NCBI RefSeq assembly: GCF_003574625.1
Contig: NZ_QNUJ01000007.1
Location: 186,001-250,000 of the forward strand
DNA: 64,000 bases
Source: Shinella zoogloeoides
Lineage (GTDB): Bacteria; Pseudomonadota; Alphaproteobacteria; Rhizobiales; Rhizobiaceae
Reading direction: 5' to 3'
The translations under genes and the position numbers were made by a program. Shown piece after piece: positions 7,968-17,925 of this stretch. The notes below the pieces were generated by a model, which worked only from the letters and a program-made list of their open reading frames with translations, was not told where the DNA came from and made no database searches. Numbering within the stretch: the first letter of the stretch is position 1; the number at the start of each line of letters is the position of its first letter.

Positions 7968-8840
7968 TCAGCCCCGCCAGCGCCCGGACGAGAGCAGCTC
8001 GGCGAGCGACTGGCGGTAGTTCGGGAAGCGGAATTCGAAGCCCGCAGCCTTCAGTTTCGCGTTCGAGACGCGCTTGTTCTCCCCATAGAAAGACCGGGCC
8101 ATGGGAGAAAGTTCCGCCGTTTCGAAAGGAATGTCCGGCGGGGTCGGCAGGCCCATCAGCCGGGCGGCTTCCGCGACCACGTCCTGCGGCGGGCCGGGCT
8201 CGTCGTCGGTGATGTTCCAGACGCCACCGAGATGCCGTTCGGCAAGGAAGAGCGCGGAGCGGCCGATATCCTCGACGCGGATGCGGTTGAACACCTGGTC
8301 CTGCTTGATCAGGCGGCGGGCGGTGCCTTCCTCCATGTTGCGCAGCGCGTTGCGGCCCGGCCCGTAGATGCCGGCAAGGCGCAGCACGGCGACGGGAAGG
8401 CCGGAGGCCGCGCCATGGGCGAGCCAGCGCTCCTCCGCCTCGACCCGCTCGACGGAGCGGGCGGAAACGGGGTTCAGCGCGGTCCCCTCGTCGACCCAGC
8501 CGCCCCTGTGGTCGCCATAGACGCCGACGGTGGAGAGATAGCCGGCCCATTCGAGCTTCGGCATCAATTGCGAAAGCGGGGGAACGCCGGCGCGGAACAG
8601 CGGATCGCCGTCGCGGCCGGGCGCGATGGACTGCACGACATGGGTGGCGCGGGCCATGTCGGCGGCAAGGTCGGCGGAAATCGTGCCGTCGAAGAGGAGG
8701 GGCGTCATGCCGAGGCCGCGCAGCGCCTCCTCCTTCTCCGCCGAGCGCGTCGTGCCGGAGACGGTGAAGCCGGCGGCCAGGAAGGTTTCGCCGATGGCCT
8801 TGCCGGAAAAGCCGGCGCCGAGGATCAGGAGGTGCTTCAT
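7968..8840 (-). CDS. NAD-dependent epimerase/SDR-type protein
   Basis: A 290-residue extended-SDR-like protein. The N-terminus has a Rossmann glycine motif, [13 protein letters not shown], and the middle has [13 protein letters not shown], resembling the catalytic Ser/Tyr region of UDP-sugar epimerases, then a LAGIYGPGR block that matches the family. The substrate is unknown. Its ATG at 8840 overlaps the stop of queG by four bases (ATGA), so the two are translationally coupled. The pairing is common in Rhizobiales. It ends just before a terminator. Confidence 0.85.
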   Translation of the reverse strand: MKHLLILGAGFSGKAIGETFLAAGFTVSGTTRSAEKEEALRGLGMTPLLFDGTISADLAADMARATHVVQSIAPGRDGDPLFRAGVPPLSQLMPKLEWAGYLSTVGVYGDHRGGWVDEGTALNPVSARSVERVEAEERWLAHGAASGLPVAVLRLAGIYGPGRNALRNMEEGTARRLIKQDQVFNRIRVEDIGRSALFLAERHLGGVWNITDDEPGPPQDVVAEAARLMGLPTPPDIPFETAELSPMARSFYGENKRVSNAKLKAAGFEFRFPNYRQSLAELLSSGRWRG

Positions 8841-9982
8841 GGTCTTTCCGCCTTCGCTCTTGCATATTCCGCGCGCACGTCCTCGTCCGCGTCGTCCGCC
8901 CTTCCTGCCGCAAATTCCGCGAATTCGGAAGCCGTCATCAGGCGGGAAAGCGCCCATGCGGCCATGCCGCGCACCACGGGCGCGGCATCGTCGGCAAGGC
9001 GGATGCAGGTTTGGATAAGGTCGCGGTCGCCGGAATTGCCGGCGGCGATCAGCACGTTGCGGATGAAGCGGTTGCGGCCGATGCGCTTGACGGGCGAGCC
9101 GGAGAAATGGGCGCGGAAGCCGGGATCGTCGAAGGTAAGGAGATCGGCGATGGCCGGCGCCTTCAGCTCCTCGCGGGCGACGAGCTTCATCTCGGAGGCG
9201 GCCGCGGCGAACTTGTTCCACGGACAGGCGGCAAGGCAATCGTCGCAGCCATAGATGCGGTTGCCGATCCTTTCGCGGATGTCCTGCTCGATCAAGCCCT
9301 TGTGCTCGATCGTGAGATAGGAGATGCAGCGCCGCGCATCGAGCTTGTAGGGCGCCGGGAAGGCATCGGTCGGGCAGGAATCGAGGCAGGCCCGGCAGGA
9401 GCCGCAATGATCGCGCTCCGGCTCGTCGCGGAGGAGGTCGGCGGTGGTGAAGAGGCTGCCGAGGAAGAGCCAGGAGCCGTGCGTGCGGCTGACGAGATTG
9501 GTGTGCTTGCCCTGCCAGCCGAGCCCGGCGGCCGCCGCCAGCGGCTTTTCCATGACCGGTGCGGTATCGACGAAGACCTTGACGTCCGCCCCGCCGCGTG
9601 CGGCAAAGCGCGTCGCCACTTCCTTCAGCCGGCCCTTGATGATGTCGTGATAGTCGCGGTTCTGCGCATAGACGGAGATCGCCGCCCGGTCCGGCATGGC
9701 GAGCACGGCGCGCGGATCGTGCTCCGGCCCGTAATTCATGCCGAAGAGGACGACGGAGCGCACGTCGTTCCACAGGACGCGCGGATCGGCCCGGCGCGCC
9801 TCCGTCTCCGCCATCCAGTCCATCGTGCCGTGGTAGCCGGCGGAAAGGAAGTCGGCGAGCCGTGCCGGCGCCTGGGGAATAGAATCGGGGCCGGTGATGC
9901 GACAGAGGTCGAAGCCTTTGTCCGCCGCCTCCGCCTTGAGGAAGTCGGTCAGGCGGCGCCGGAGCCTGTCGTCGCCCGACAT
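8837..9982 (-). CDS. queG: Epoxyqueuosine reductase
   Basis: A 381-residue cobalamin-dependent iron-sulfur enzyme that reduces epoxyqueuosine to queuosine in the last step of tRNA wobble-base Q synthesis, in the cytoplasm. Visible are the proposed catalytic Asp ([12 protein letters not shown], Asp139) and two 4Fe-4S clusters: CxxCxxCxxxCP at 193-204 and a second group CxxCxxxCP at 246-254. The C-terminus has a HEAT-like repeat. Length fits the family. It is cotranscribed with the SDR-type gene downstream (4-base overlap) and lies 10 bases after the GST gene. Confidence 0.96.
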   Translation of the reverse strand: MSGDDRLRRRLTDFLKAEAADKGFDLCRITGPDSIPQAPARLADFLSAGYHGTMDWMAETEARRADPRVLWNDVRSVVLFGMNYGPEHDPRAVLAMPDRAAISVYAQNRDYHDIIKGRLKEVATRFAARGGADVKVFVDTAPVMEKPLAAAAGLGWQGKHTNLVSRTHGSWLFLGSLFTTADLLRDEPERDHCGSCRACLDSCPTDAFPAPYKLDARRCISYLTIEHKGLIEQDIRERIGNRIYGCDDCLAACPWNKFAAAASEMKLVAREELKAPAIADLLTFDDPGFRAHFSGSPVKRIGRNRFIRNVLIAAGNSGDRDLIQTCIRLADDAAPVVRGMAAWALSRLMTASEFAEFAAGRADDADEDVRAEYARAKAERP

Positions 9983-9992
9983 GGCGTCATCC

Positions 9993-10685
9993 TCAGAAGT
10001 CGAGGTCCGCGTAATGCGAGACCGGGGTCACGCCGCGCACGCGCTCGGCGAGCAGCGGGCGGAAGGAGGGGCGGGATTTCAGCCGCTGGTACCAGTCCTT
10101 GGCCTGCGGCGCGTCCGTCCAGTTGATCTCGCCCATATAGTCGAGAACGGAGACGGCGGCTGCGGCGGCAAGGTCGGCATAGCTGAGCCGGTCGCCGGCA
10201 AGATAGGTGCGCGAACCGGCAAGCCAGGAGAGATATTTCATGTGCTGGCGGATATTGGCGCGCGAATTGCGCAGGATCTTGCTGTCCGGCGGCCCGCCGC
10301 CCTGGTCGGAGGTCATCTGAAGCTTGAAGATGCGCTCGCGCACCAGGGGCCGCGTCACGTCCTGCTCCATCTTCTGAAGGAACCATTCGGTAAGGCGGCG
10401 GATTTCCGCGCGCTGGAACGGGTCCTCGGCAAGCAGCCGCCGGTCGCGCTTGAGGACGCCGTGCGTCTCGTCGAGATATTCCGAAATGATACTCGCGCCA
10501 CAGAGCGCCCGCATGCTGTCGTCGACATAGACGGGCAGCGTGCCGGCCGGGTTGAGCGCCAGGAAGTCGCGCCGGTTTTCCCAGGGCTGCTCCTCGGCAA
10601 GCTCCGTCTGGAAGCCGTATTCCGCGAGAATCAGCCGGACGAAGCGGGAGGCAGAGGACATCGGGTGATGATAGAGTGTGGGCAT
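9993..10685 (-). CDS. Glutathione S-transferase family protein
   Basis: A 230-residue protein with an N-terminal thioredoxin-like GST domain ([15 protein letters not shown], then [12 protein letters not shown] with the cis-Pro and glutathione-contacting region) and an all-helical C-terminal domain ending with YAD-L-AAAA. It probably conjugates or reduces electrophiles with glutathione in the cytoplasm; the substrate is not evident. First gene of the run GST, queG, SDR-type gene. It is divergent from uppP with about 190 bases between them. Confidence 0.9.
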   Translation of the reverse strand: MPTLYHHPMSSASRFVRLILAEYGFQTELAEEQPWENRRDFLALNPAGTLPVYVDDSMRALCGASIISEYLDETHGVLKRDRRLLAEDPFQRAEIRRLTEWFLQKMEQDVTRPLVRERIFKLQMTSDQGGGPPDSKILRNSRANIRQHMKYLSWLAGSRTYLAGDRLSYADLAAAAAVSVLDYMGEINWTDAPQAKDWYQRLKSRPSFRPLLAERVRGVTPVSHYADLDF

Positions 10686-10875
10686 GGACGCTGCTTTACT
10701 GGTCTTGCGGAAGGGGTTGCCCCGGGCCCTGGCGCGCGTGCGGCGCAGATCCGGATCACGGCTGATTTGACGAACCTATAGAAATTTGATGGTACAAACA
10801 CAAGCGAATCGGGCTTTTTGCCGTATGCCCGGTTTCGTTTCGTGCCTTTCCTTCCTCCCATCCCAAGGAACATCC

Positions 10876-11682
10876 ATGGCAGACCAGTCCATCGTCAGCG
10901 CCCTCGTTCTCGGCCTAATCGAGGGCTTGACCGAATTCATCCCCGTCTCTTCCACCGCCCATATCCTGCTCGCCGGGCATTTCCTCGGCTTCAAGTCGCC
11001 CGGCAACACCTTCGCGGTGCTGATCCAGCTCGGCGCGATCCTCGCGATCCTGTCGGTCTACAGCGCCAAGCTGCTGCGCATCGCCTTCGCGCTGCCCTCG
11101 AGCCCGGAGGCGCGGCGCTTCGTCATCAGCATCCTCGTCGCCTTCCTGCCGGCCGCGGTGATCGGCGCTCTGGCGCATGATTTCATCAAGACGGTGCTTT
11201 TCGAGACGCCGATGCTGATCTGCGTCGTGCTGATCGTCGGCGGCGTCATCCTCTATGCGATCGACCGCATGCCACTGACGCCGCGCTATACGGATGCGAT
11301 GAAATATCCGCCCTCGCTCGCCTTCAAGATCGGCCTCTGCCAGTGCCTAGCCATGATCCCCGGCACCTCGCGCTCGGGCGCGACGATCGCCGGCGCCCTC
11401 TTGATGGGCACCGACAAGCGCTCGGCGGCGGAATTCTCGTTCTTCCTGGCGATGCCCACCATGGTCGGCGCCTTCGCGCTCGATCTCTACAAGAACCGGG
11501 ACGCGCTTTCGTCCGACGACGTGCTTCTCATCGGCGTCGGCTTTGCCGCCGCCTTCGTCGCGGGCCTCTTCGTCGTGCGCTCGCTGCTCGACTTCGTCTC
11601 GCGGCGCGGCTTCACGCTGTTCGCGATCTGGCGGATCGTCGTCGGCGTGCTGGGCCTTGCGGCGCTGCTGATCTGGGGCTGA
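10876..11682 (+). CDS. uppP: Undecaprenyl-diphosphatase (BacA/UppP)
   Basis: A 268-residue integral membrane protein that dephosphorylates undecaprenyl pyrophosphate to recycle the lipid carrier for peptidoglycan and other envelope polymers; its overproduction gives bacitracin resistance. The two family signatures are present: [17 protein letters not shown] (about 13-29) and PGTSRSGAT (162-170, with Arg166). The ATG at 10876 is preceded by AAGGAA five bases upstream, which decides against the longer reading frame starting at 10786. A short hairpin follows the stop codon. Confidence 0.95.
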   Translation: MADQSIVSALVLGLIEGLTEFIPVSSTAHILLAGHFLGFKSPGNTFAVLIQLGAILAILSVYSAKLLRIAFALPSSPEARRFVISILVAFLPAAVIGALAHDFIKTVLFETPMLICVVLIVGGVILYAIDRMPLTPRYTDAMKYPPSLAFKIGLCQCLAMIPGTSRSGATIAGALLMGTDKRSAAEFSFFLAMPTMVGAFALDLYKNRDALSSDDVLLIGVGFAAAFVAGLFVVRSLLDFVSRRGFTLFAIWRIVVGVLGLAALLIWG

Positions 11683-11684
11683 AA

Positions 11685-11698
11685 GGCCGGCTTCGGCC
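11685..11698 (+). terminator. Short hairpin after uppP
   Basis: GGCCG/CGGCC forms a 5-bp stem with a 4-base loop just after the stop codon. It has no T tract, so it may be only a weak terminator or an mRNA 3-prime end. Confidence 0.35.
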
Positions 11699-11720
11699 GG
11701 CCCGACGGGCTGGCCGGGGC

Positions 11721-11870
11721 TTACTTGACCGAAGCGGTCGTGCAGGGATCGACGCCATAGGCCGGCGAGCAGCCGTGCTTGCTGGCGGAGACCGTCGTGG
11801 GCGCGGCAAAGGACCCGGCCACGATGATCAGAGCCGAAAATCCGAAGAAGATTGCAATTGCCTTGCCCAT
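11721..11870 (-). CDS. Small secreted protein, 49 residues, unknown function
   Basis: A 49-codon reading frame from ATG at 11870 to TAA at 11721. It encodes an N-terminal hydrophobic signal peptide (about residues 5-29, with VSA as the likely cleavage motif) and a mature peptide of about 20 residues with two cysteines (HGCSPAYGVDPC) that could form a disulfide. Coding is supported by the signal-peptide architecture and by its place on the minus strand between uppP and the NDUFA9-like gene; a ribosome-binding site is weak. No function is recognised; I have only seen similar tiny exported proteins annotated as hypothetical in rhizobia. Confidence 0.55.
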   Translation of the reverse strand: MGKAIAIFFGFSALIIVAGSFAAPTTVSASKHGCSPAYGVDPCTTASVK

Positions 11871-12055
11871 TTGCGCCGGAAGCCTCTTGAAGTGCTGAAA
11901 TGCGCCGTGTCCGTCTCTTTTGCATGACGCGGCGGGGGCGGTGTTTATTCGCAGGTCCCGTTACAATCAATATCGCGACATGCTGAATCGGGCGTAAATG
12001 CCGCAACGCTTTTTTGAACCGCTGCATAAGTGCAACAGCAGGCCGAAGCGCCTTG

Positions 12056-12101
12056 AAAAAAACGGACCGGCCGCCGCGGAAAGCCTCCCGCGGCGGCCGG
12101 T
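12056..12101 (-). terminator. Strong rho-independent terminator of the NDUFA9-like gene
   Basis: A perfect 14-bp stem (12066-12079 with 12088-12101, an 8-base loop) followed on the minus strand by CCG and seven T residues. It lies just downstream of the stop at 12124. Confidence 0.9.
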
Positions 12102-12123
12102 TCTGCATTTCCAAAAGGGGCGA

Positions 12124-13104
12124 TCAGGCCGTGCGGTCGATCTTGGTGAACTGGCCCTGCGGGCGGTAGCGCACGAGATAGCTCGGCAGGATCGCTTCGG
12201 CCAGGACCGGCTCGACGCCGAGGCCTTCCAGCGTGCGGCCTTCCTTGCGGGCAGCCTCGGAAACTACGTTGTCCGAACGCAGCAGCTTCACCTGGTCGGA
12301 GGTCAGCGGCGGCTTGACGAAGGGGATCAGCGAGGCGATGGAGCCGATCAGCGAGGCGATGCCGAAGGGCAGCGCGACGAGCGGGCGCTTGCGGTCGACG
12401 ATGCGCAGCATCGTTTCGAGACACTGGCGGAAAGTCAGCACTTCCGGGCCGCCGAGCTCATAGACGCGGCCGCGCCCGATCGTGCCGTCCACCGAGCGGG
12501 CGACCGCTTCGGCGACGTCGTTCACATAGACCGGCTGGAACTTCGTGTGGCCGCCGCCGATGAGCGGCAGGGCCGGCGCGAAGCGCGACATCTCGGCGAA
12601 CTTGTTGAAGAAGCCGTCTTCCGGGCCGAAGACGATGGACGGGCGCAGGATCACGGCGTCCGGCACGGTGCGCATGACCGCCGCCTCGCCGCGCGCCTTG
12701 GTGCGCGCATAGGTCGACGGGGAATTCTCGTCCGCGCCGATGGCGGAGATGTGGGTGAGCTTCGCGCCGACGGCACGGGCGGCCTCGGCCACCGCGCGGG
12801 CGCCGAAATCCTGAACGGCGTCGAAGGTGTTGCGGCCGGTCTCGAAGAGCACGCCGACGCAGTTGACGACATGGTCGGAGCCTTCGACCGCGCGGTCGAC
12901 GGACTGGCGGTAGCGCAGGTTCGCCTGGACGAAGGAGATCTGGCCGACGCCGCCGATCGGCTGCAGGAAGCCGGCGAGGTCCGGGCGGCGCACGGCGACG
13001 CGGATGCGGTAGCCGCGGCGCGCCAGCGCGCGCACCACATGACGCCCGACGAAGCCCGAGCCGCCGAAGACGGTGACGAGCGGCGGAAGGTTGGACAAGG
13101 TCAT
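12124..13104 (-). CDS. NDUFA9-like NAD(P)-binding protein (complex I NDUFA9 family epimerase)
   Basis: A 326-residue atypical SDR/epimerase with an N-terminal Rossmann motif TVFGGSGFVGRHVVRALARRG. This family is annotated complex I NDUFA9 subunit family protein in alphaproteobacteria and is related to the mitochondrial assembly subunit. Such proteins bind NADPH; catalytic activity is doubtful because the Tyr-x-x-x-Lys pair is not obvious. I chose the ATG at 13104 because AGGAG lies at good spacing, whereas the upstream Met at 13158 lacks a ribosome-binding site. It is the first of a minus-strand unit and is followed by a strong terminator. Confidence 0.88.
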   Translation of the reverse strand: MTLSNLPPLVTVFGGSGFVGRHVVRALARRGYRIRVAVRRPDLAGFLQPIGGVGQISFVQANLRYRQSVDRAVEGSDHVVNCVGVLFETGRNTFDAVQDFGARAVAEAARAVGAKLTHISAIGADENSPSTYARTKARGEAAVMRTVPDAVILRPSIVFGPEDGFFNKFAEMSRFAPALPLIGGGHTKFQPVYVNDVAEAVARSVDGTIGRGRVYELGGPEVLTFRQCLETMLRIVDRKRPLVALPFGIASLIGSIASLIPFVKPPLTSDQVKLLRSDNVVSEAARKEGRTLEGLGVEPVLAEAILPSYLVRYRPQGQFTKIDRTA

Positions 13105-13223
13105 GAGGCTGCTCCTGAAGACTAGGATAGGTAGGTAGGGCCTACATAGCCCAAACAACCGGCAAGGTGAAGCGCGGCGAAGCGTCTCTCATGCCGGTTT
13201 TGCAAGGGCTTGCGGCCGGGGGC

Positions 13224-13511
13224 TCAGAGGCCTTCGACGACCACCATCTCCGCATCCGCCACTTCCTGGCGGATCGCGGCGGCGATCTGGTATTCCGGCG
13301 AGTTGTAACAGTCGACGGCGGCCTGCAGCGAGGGGAACTCGATGATCACGTTGCGGGCGCGCACGCGGCCTTCCAACTGCGCGAAGGCGCCGCCGCGGGC
13401 GATGAAGTTCGCGCCGTATTTCTCGAAGGCCGGCTTGGCGGCGGCCACATAGTCCTTGTAGCGCTCGGGATCGCGCACATCGACCTGTGCAATCCAGTAA
13501 CCCTTGGGCAT
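13224..13511 (-). CDS. DUF1330 domain-containing protein
   Basis: A 95-residue alpha/beta protein of the DUF1330 family (dimeric alpha-beta barrel, related to the YciI/EthD-type fold), with characteristic KGYWIAQVDVRDPE, ARGG and YNSPEYQ elements. No enzymatic role is established. The start at 13511 is preceded by GAGGGAGA; the longer frame starting at 13580 would overlap the pyrF coding region, so it was rejected. It lies 16 bases downstream of pyrF on the same strand. Confidence 0.88.
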   Translation of the reverse strand: MPKGYWIAQVDVRDPERYKDYVAAAKPAFEKYGANFIARGGAFAQLEGRVRARNVIIEFPSLQAAVDCYNSPEYQIAAAIRQEVADAEMVVVEGL

Positions 13512-13527
13512 GTCTGTCTCCCTCTTG

Positions 13528-14226
13528 TTATGCTGTAAGCGCGCCATCCATCTCGGCGAGGATCGCCTTTGTGGCCGCAAGCGGATCGGCGGCCTTGACG
13601 ATGGGGCGGGCGACGACGAGGTGGCTGGAGCCGGCCTTCAGCGCATCGGCGGGCGTCATCACGCGCTTCTGGTCGCCGAGCTCGGCACCGGCGGGGCGGA
13701 TGCCGGGGGTGACGATCGCCATGTCGGAACCGACGACCTTGCGCACGGCGCTCGCCTCTTCGGCCGAGCAGACCACGCCGCCCATGCCGGCGATGCGCGC
13801 CTGTTCGGCGCGGCGCAGCACCAGCGTGTGCGGATCGTATTCATAGCCGGCGTCGATGACGTCCTTGGCGTCCATGGAGGTCAGCACCGTGACGCCGAGC
13901 AGGCAGAGGTCCGAGCCCTTCGCCGCGGAAACGGCGGCGGCCATCGCCTTCGGATAGGCGTGCAGCGTCAGCATGGACATGCCCATCTTCACGATGTTCT
14001 CGACGCCCTTGGCCACCGTGTTGTCGATGTCGAGCAGCTTCATGTCGAGGAAGACCTTCTTGCCGTCCTTGGCAAGGTCGCGGGCGAATTCCAGCCCGCC
14101 GGCAAAGACGAGCTGGTAGCCGATCTTGTAGAAGAGGGCGGTGCTGCCGAGCGTCCGGACCACCTTTTCCGCCTCCGCGATGGTCGGTACATCGAGGCCA
14201 ACGATCAGGCGGTCGCGCGCGGACAT
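13528..14226 (-). CDS. pyrF: Orotidine 5-prime-phosphate decarboxylase
   Basis: A 232-residue TIM barrel that decarboxylates OMP to UMP, the last step of de novo pyrimidine synthesis. The family signature is visible: LIVGLDVP near the start and the catalytic [12 protein letters not shown] segment, with the Asp-Lys-Asp triad; the phosphate-gripping VTPGIRP region is near the C-terminus. The start at 14226 was chosen over the upstream extension because it aligns with the usual N-terminus. It lies two bases after the phosphatase gene on the same strand. Confidence 0.96.
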   Translation of the reverse strand: MSARDRLIVGLDVPTIAEAEKVVRTLGSTALFYKIGYQLVFAGGLEFARDLAKDGKKVFLDMKLLDIDNTVAKGVENIVKMGMSMLTLHAYPKAMAAAVSAAKGSDLCLLGVTVLTSMDAKDVIDAGYEYDPHTLVLRRAEQARIAGMGGVVCSAEEASAVRKVVGSDMAIVTPGIRPAGAELGDQKRVMTPADALKAGSSHLVVARPIVKAADPLAATKAILAEMDGALTA

Positions 14227-14228
14227 GG

Positions 14229-14810
14229 TCACATCCCTTTCCAAGATTCCATTGCCGTCCAGTCGCATGTGACGCTGCGGTCCGCAAGACGGAAAGCGAA
14301 AAGATTGCCGCCGCCCGCCGGCTGGTCGTGGTCGCGGCGGATGGGAGTGCCCCCGAGGTGGCATTTCAGCAGCGTGCCGACGCCGCCATGGCCGACAAAG
14401 GCGATCGGAAGGGTCGGGTCATGGGTCGCGAGCACCCGCTCGATGGCGGCGACGATGCGCGCCTGCGCATCCATCGCCCGTTCCCATCCGTGAAAGCTTT
14501 CCTGCGGGTGGGCGAAGAACCAGTTTGCGGCCTCTTCGAAGGCGTCCGGCGGCAGGAAGCCGGTGGCGGAGCGGTCGTTCTCGCCCATGGCGTGATCGGT
14601 TTCCACGGGAAGGCGGCCGGCGGACAGAATCTCTGCCGTCTCGATGGCCTTGCGCTCCGTGCTCGCGACGAAGCGGCCGATCTGCTGCGCCCAATCGGTG
14701 GAGGCGGCAAGCGCGGCGCGTTCCCGGCCGCGCTCGGAAAGGCCCCAGTCGGGCACCGGCACGGCCGGGTCGATGGCGACCTGCGGATGGGTGATGTAGA
14801 GCGCGAACAT
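14229..14810 (-). CDS. Histidine phosphatase superfamily protein
   Basis: A 193-residue phosphoglycerate-mutase-like phosphatase. The N-terminal catalytic motif, normally R-H-G, reads T-H-P (FALYITHPQ); the second catalytic His lies in FVGHGGVG, and [11 protein letters not shown] follows. Replacing the usual Arg next to the phospho-acceptor His is unusual; a family of THP-type homologues seems to exist in rhizobia, so it may be active on an unidentified substrate. It lies between pmtA and pyrF on the minus strand, nine bases after pmtA. Confidence 0.83.
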   Translation of the reverse strand: MFALYITHPQVAIDPAVPVPDWGLSERGRERAALAASTDWAQQIGRFVASTERKAIETAEILSAGRLPVETDHAMGENDRSATGFLPPDAFEEAANWFFAHPQESFHGWERAMDAQARIVAAIERVLATHDPTLPIAFVGHGGVGTLLKCHLGGTPIRRDHDQPAGGGNLFAFRLADRSVTCDWTAMESWKGM

Positions 14811-14819
14811 CGCCGCCGC

Positions 14820-15422
14820 TCAGTGCGTGCGGCGGTAGGTCCAGAGCTGCGCCGGCGGGATGTTGCGCACGACGAAGTCGAGATGGGTGATCTGGTAGCG
14901 ATCCGGCATGGCGACGACGGGGGAGAGCGGGCCATAGGAGATCTGCACCACCGGCCGGCCGGCGGGGATGCGGGCGAGCAGGTCCTCGATCAGCGCGACG
15001 CGCCGGTGCATGGGGAAATTCAGCAGCGGCACGGCGGAGATGACGCTGTCGAAGGTGGCGTCGCGCAGCTCGCCGAGCGTCCTGTCGAGATCGAAGGCAT
15101 CGCCGTTGATGAAGTTGACGCCGTGAAAGCGCTCGACAAGGTGATTGTAGAAATCCGTCGAGAATTCCACCGAGGTCAGCTTGTCCGGCGTGATGCCGGC
15201 CTGCAGGATCGCCTTGGTGATGACGCCGGTGCCGGGACCGAGCTCGAGGACGGGCAGGCCCGAGGCCGGGTTGACGACGCTCGCCATGCGGCGCGCGGTG
15301 ACGGAGGATGTCGGGATGATGGCGCCGACCGCCTTGGTGTTGCTCACCCAGCCCTTGAAGAAGCGGATCTCGTCGTCGAATTTCCTGCCGAGCCGTTCCT
15401 TCACCTTCACGCGCAACGTCAT
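14820..15422 (-). CDS. pmtA: Phospholipid N-methyltransferase (phosphatidylethanolamine methylation)
   Basis: A 200-residue SAM-dependent methyltransferase of the rhizobial PmtA type, which methylates phosphatidylethanolamine three times to phosphatidylcholine at the inner membrane. The N-terminus KFDDEIRFFKGWV is a characteristic membrane-binding amphipathic segment; the SAM-binding site is VLELGPGTG (58-66), and ISAVPLLNFP follows. It has no signal peptide and fits Sinorhizobium PmtA in length. It is the first of a minus-strand group with the phosphatase and pyrF, downstream of dnaN and its terminator. Confidence 0.93.
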   Translation of the reverse strand: MTLRVKVKERLGRKFDDEIRFFKGWVSNTKAVGAIIPTSSVTARRMASVVNPASGLPVLELGPGTGVITKAILQAGITPDKLTSVEFSTDFYNHLVERFHGVNFINGDAFDLDRTLGELRDATFDSVISAVPLLNFPMHRRVALIEDLLARIPAGRPVVQISYGPLSPVVAMPDRYQITHLDFVVRNIPPAQLWTYRRTH

Positions 15423-15583
15423 GTCGTCTCCCCCTTCATGGTAGCATTTCCGAGGCCGGCGGCAGGTTTCATCCCGTCCGCATGGTTCGGCCCCGCCGAA
15501 TATGTGACGCGGTTTGCGTCAAAAACAAGTCTGATTGCGCCGCCACCGGCAAGTTTCTCGAAGATGGCGGTATTGCCTTTTGC

Positions 15584-15615
15584 AAAAAAGAACCCGCCGG
15601 GCGACCGGCGGGTTC
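15584..15615 (-). terminator. Rho-independent terminator of dnaN
   Basis: A perfect 11-bp stem (15590-15600 with 15605-15615) and a GCGA-type tetraloop (TCGC on the minus strand) is followed on the minus strand by six T residues. It lies just past the dnaN stop. Confidence 0.92.
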
Positions 15616-15647
15616 CTCGAACGGTTCCCGATGCCGCGACGGCCGGA

Positions 15648-16766
15648 CTATACGCGCATCGGCATGAGCACGTAGAGCGCATCGTCGCCGGCAAGGTCGC
15701 GCACCAGCGTCGGCGAACCCGGATCGGCCAGCATGAAGACGGCTTCCGTGCCGGAAAGCTGCGCGGTGATGTCGAGCAGGTATTTCGCGTTGAAGCCGAT
15801 CTCCAGCGGATCGTTCTCGTAGCCGACCGCCAGTTCTTCCGTCGCGCTGCCCGAATCCGGGTTGTTGACGGTGAGCGTCAGCTGGCCTTCGGTCAGCGCC
15901 AGCTTCACGGCGCGGCCGCGTTCGGAGGAAATGGTGGAAACGCGGTCGACGGCCTGCGCGAAGGACTGGCAGTCGATCTTCAGTTCCTTGTCGTTGTTGG
16001 TCGGGATCACGCGCTGGTAATCCGGGAAGGTGCCGTCGATCAGCTTGGAGGTCAGTACGATGGAGCCGATGGTGAAGCGGATCTTGGCGTCCGACACTTC
16101 CACGGTCACGGTGAGGTCGGGGTTATCGACCAGCTTCTGGAGTTCGCCGACCGTCTTGCGCGGAATGATGATGCCCGGCATGCCCTCGGAGCCCGAGGGG
16201 GCGTCCACGTCGGCGCGGGCCAGGCGATGGCCGTCGGTGGCGACGGCGCGCAGCTTCAGGTCGCCCTTGCTCTCGATCGTGTGGATGAAGATGCCGTTGA
16301 GGTAATAGCGGGTTTCCTCGGTCGAGATCGCGAACTGAGTGCGATCGATCAGCATCTTGAGGTCCGTCGACTTGAGGCGGAACGTGTGCGAGAAGCTGCC
16401 GGCGGTAAGGTCAGGGAAGTCGGACTGCGGCAGGCACTGCAGCGAGAACTTCGAGCGGCCCGAGGCGACCGTCATCGACGCGCCGTCGGCGCTCGTCGCC
16501 AAGAGCACTTCCGAACCGTCGGAGAGTTTTCGCACGATGTCGTAGAGGAGATGGGCGGGAACGGTCGTCGCGCCGGCCTGTTCCACCTGCGCCGGCGTCG
16601 CCTCGGTGATCTCGAGGTCGAGGTCGGTCGCCTTCATGTCGAGGCTGGCGCCGTCGGCCCGCAGCAGCACGTTCGAGAGGATCGGGATCGTGTTGCGCCG
16701 TTCGACCACGCGATGGACGTGGTTCAGCGACTTCAGAAGATTGGACCGCTCGAGAGTAATGCGCAT
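15648..16766 (-). CDS. dnaN: DNA polymerase III beta subunit (sliding clamp)
   Basis: A 372-residue protein, the standard bacterial length, with three clamp domains: it forms a ring dimer around DNA and tethers the polymerase. The N-terminus MRITLERSNLLKSLNHV and the C-terminus DALYVLMPMRV (the conserved C-terminal M-P-M/L-R) are diagnostic. The start at 16766 was picked because the extended frame beginning 120 bases upstream gives residues without homology. In rhizobia dnaN is separate from dnaA, as here, where 27 kb lie between them. It has its own terminator. Confidence 0.97.
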   Translation of the reverse strand: MRITLERSNLLKSLNHVHRVVERRNTIPILSNVLLRADGASLDMKATDLDLEITEATPAQVEQAGATTVPAHLLYDIVRKLSDGSEVLLATSADGASMTVASGRSKFSLQCLPQSDFPDLTAGSFSHTFRLKSTDLKMLIDRTQFAISTEETRYYLNGIFIHTIESKGDLKLRAVATDGHRLARADVDAPSGSEGMPGIIIPRKTVGELQKLVDNPDLTVTVEVSDAKIRFTIGSIVLTSKLIDGTFPDYQRVIPTNNDKELKIDCQSFAQAVDRVSTISSERGRAVKLALTEGQLTLTVNNPDSGSATEELAVGYENDPLEIGFNAKYLLDITAQLSGTEAVFMLADPGSPTLVRDLAGDDALYVLMPMRV

Positions 16767-16965
16767 GGAACTGTACCGCTTTCGACCGCTAGCCCGCCGG
16801 AACCCGGCGCGGCATTGCCTTGAAGGTCCGGCAGGTGCCGGAAGATGTGGACGGGCAAAATGGCAGAAGTTCCGGCCCGATTGCAAGTGCTAACGGCGCA
16901 GCACACACGATAGTCAACCGCCGGACCTTGCGGGGGCATCCGCGCTCGCCCATAAGGAGGGAAAA

Positions 16966-17925
16966 GTGCGGCCATCCGTGGCCGGAAAGGGACTGACGAT
17001 GCGGGATGAAGGCTTGGCAAGCGGGGCAGGGGATGGCGCGAAAAGCTTCCGCCTCCACAATGCCGTGATCCCCGCCCGGCCGCTGGAGCCGGCGCTCTAT
17101 CTCGTTGCAACGCCCATCGGCAATCTCTCCGACATCACGCTGCGCGCGCTGGAAACACTGGCCGGCGCGGATGTGCTCGCCTGTGAGGACACGCGCGTCA
17201 CCCGCGTGCTGCTCGACCGCTACGGCATCGTCAACCGTCCCTATGCCTATCACGAGTACAATGCGGACGAGGCAGGCCCCCGCCTGATCGCCGCACTCGA
17301 AGCCGGAAAATCCGTCGCCCTCGTCTCCGATGCGGGCACGCCGCTCGTCTCAGATCCCGGTTATCGGCTCGCGCTGCTTGCCATCGCGGCCGGCCACCGG
17401 GTCGTGCCGATCCCCGGCGCATCCGCCCCGCTCGCAGCCCTCGTCGGCTCGGGCCTGCCGAACGACGCCTTCTTCTTTGCCGGCTTCCTGCCGTCCAAGG
17501 ACAAGGCGCGCCGCGACCGCCTCGCGGAACTGGCGACTGTTCCGGCAACGCTCCTCTTCTTTGAATCGCCGCACCGCATCGCCGCGACGGTCGCCGCCGC
17601 CGCCGATGTGCTAGGCGAGGCGCGCGCGGCCTGCGTCTGCCGGGAACTCACGAAAACCTTCGAGGAATTCCGCCGCGGCACGCTGGGCGAGCTCGCCGCC
17701 CGTTATGGCGACGGCGCTTCCGTCAAGGGCGAGATCGTCTTCGTCATCGGCCCGCCGGGTGAGGCGGCCGCGCCGGACGCGGAGGATGTCGACCGGCTGC
17801 TGACGATGCTCGCAAAGGACATGTCGACCGGCAAGGCGGCGACCGAGGCGGCGCGCCAGACCGGCCTGCCGCGCAAGGACCTCTACCAGCGCCTTCTCGA
17901 CCTGAAGGACGCCGATGGGCAATAG
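16966..17925 (+). CDS. rsmI: 16S rRNA (cytidine1402-2-prime-O) methyltransferase
   Basis: A 319-residue SAM-dependent enzyme of the RsmI/tetrapyrrole-methylase fold that 2-prime-O-methylates C1402 of 16S rRNA near the decoding centre. Visible family features are [26 protein letters not shown] (residues about 107-122) and [10 protein letters not shown] near-perfect AAGGAGG (16954-16960) sits five bases before GTG at 16966, so this GTG start is favoured over the ATG at 16999. It is followed by yraN with an 11-base overlap. Divergent from dnaN. Confidence 0.95.
   Translation: MRPSVAGKGLTMRDEGLASGAGDGAKSFRLHNAVIPARPLEPALYLVATPIGNLSDITLRALETLAGADVLACEDTRVTRVLLDRYGIVNRPYAYHEYNADEAGPRLIAALEAGKSVALVSDAGTPLVSDPGYRLALLAIAAGHRVVPIPGASAPLAALVGSGLPNDAFFFAGFLPSKDKARRDRLAELATVPATLLFFESPHRIAATVAAAADVLGEARAACVCRELTKTFEEFRRGTLGELAARYGDGASVKGEIVFVIGPPGEAAAPDAEDVDRLLTMLAKDMSTGKAATEAARQTGLPRKDLYQRLLDLKDADGQ

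Noticed and set aside
14328-16823. A long plus-strand open frame of 831 codons opposite pyrF/pmtA/dnaN
   Set aside because: It is antisense to clearly recognised genes; its composition is a GC-rich shadow with no domain.
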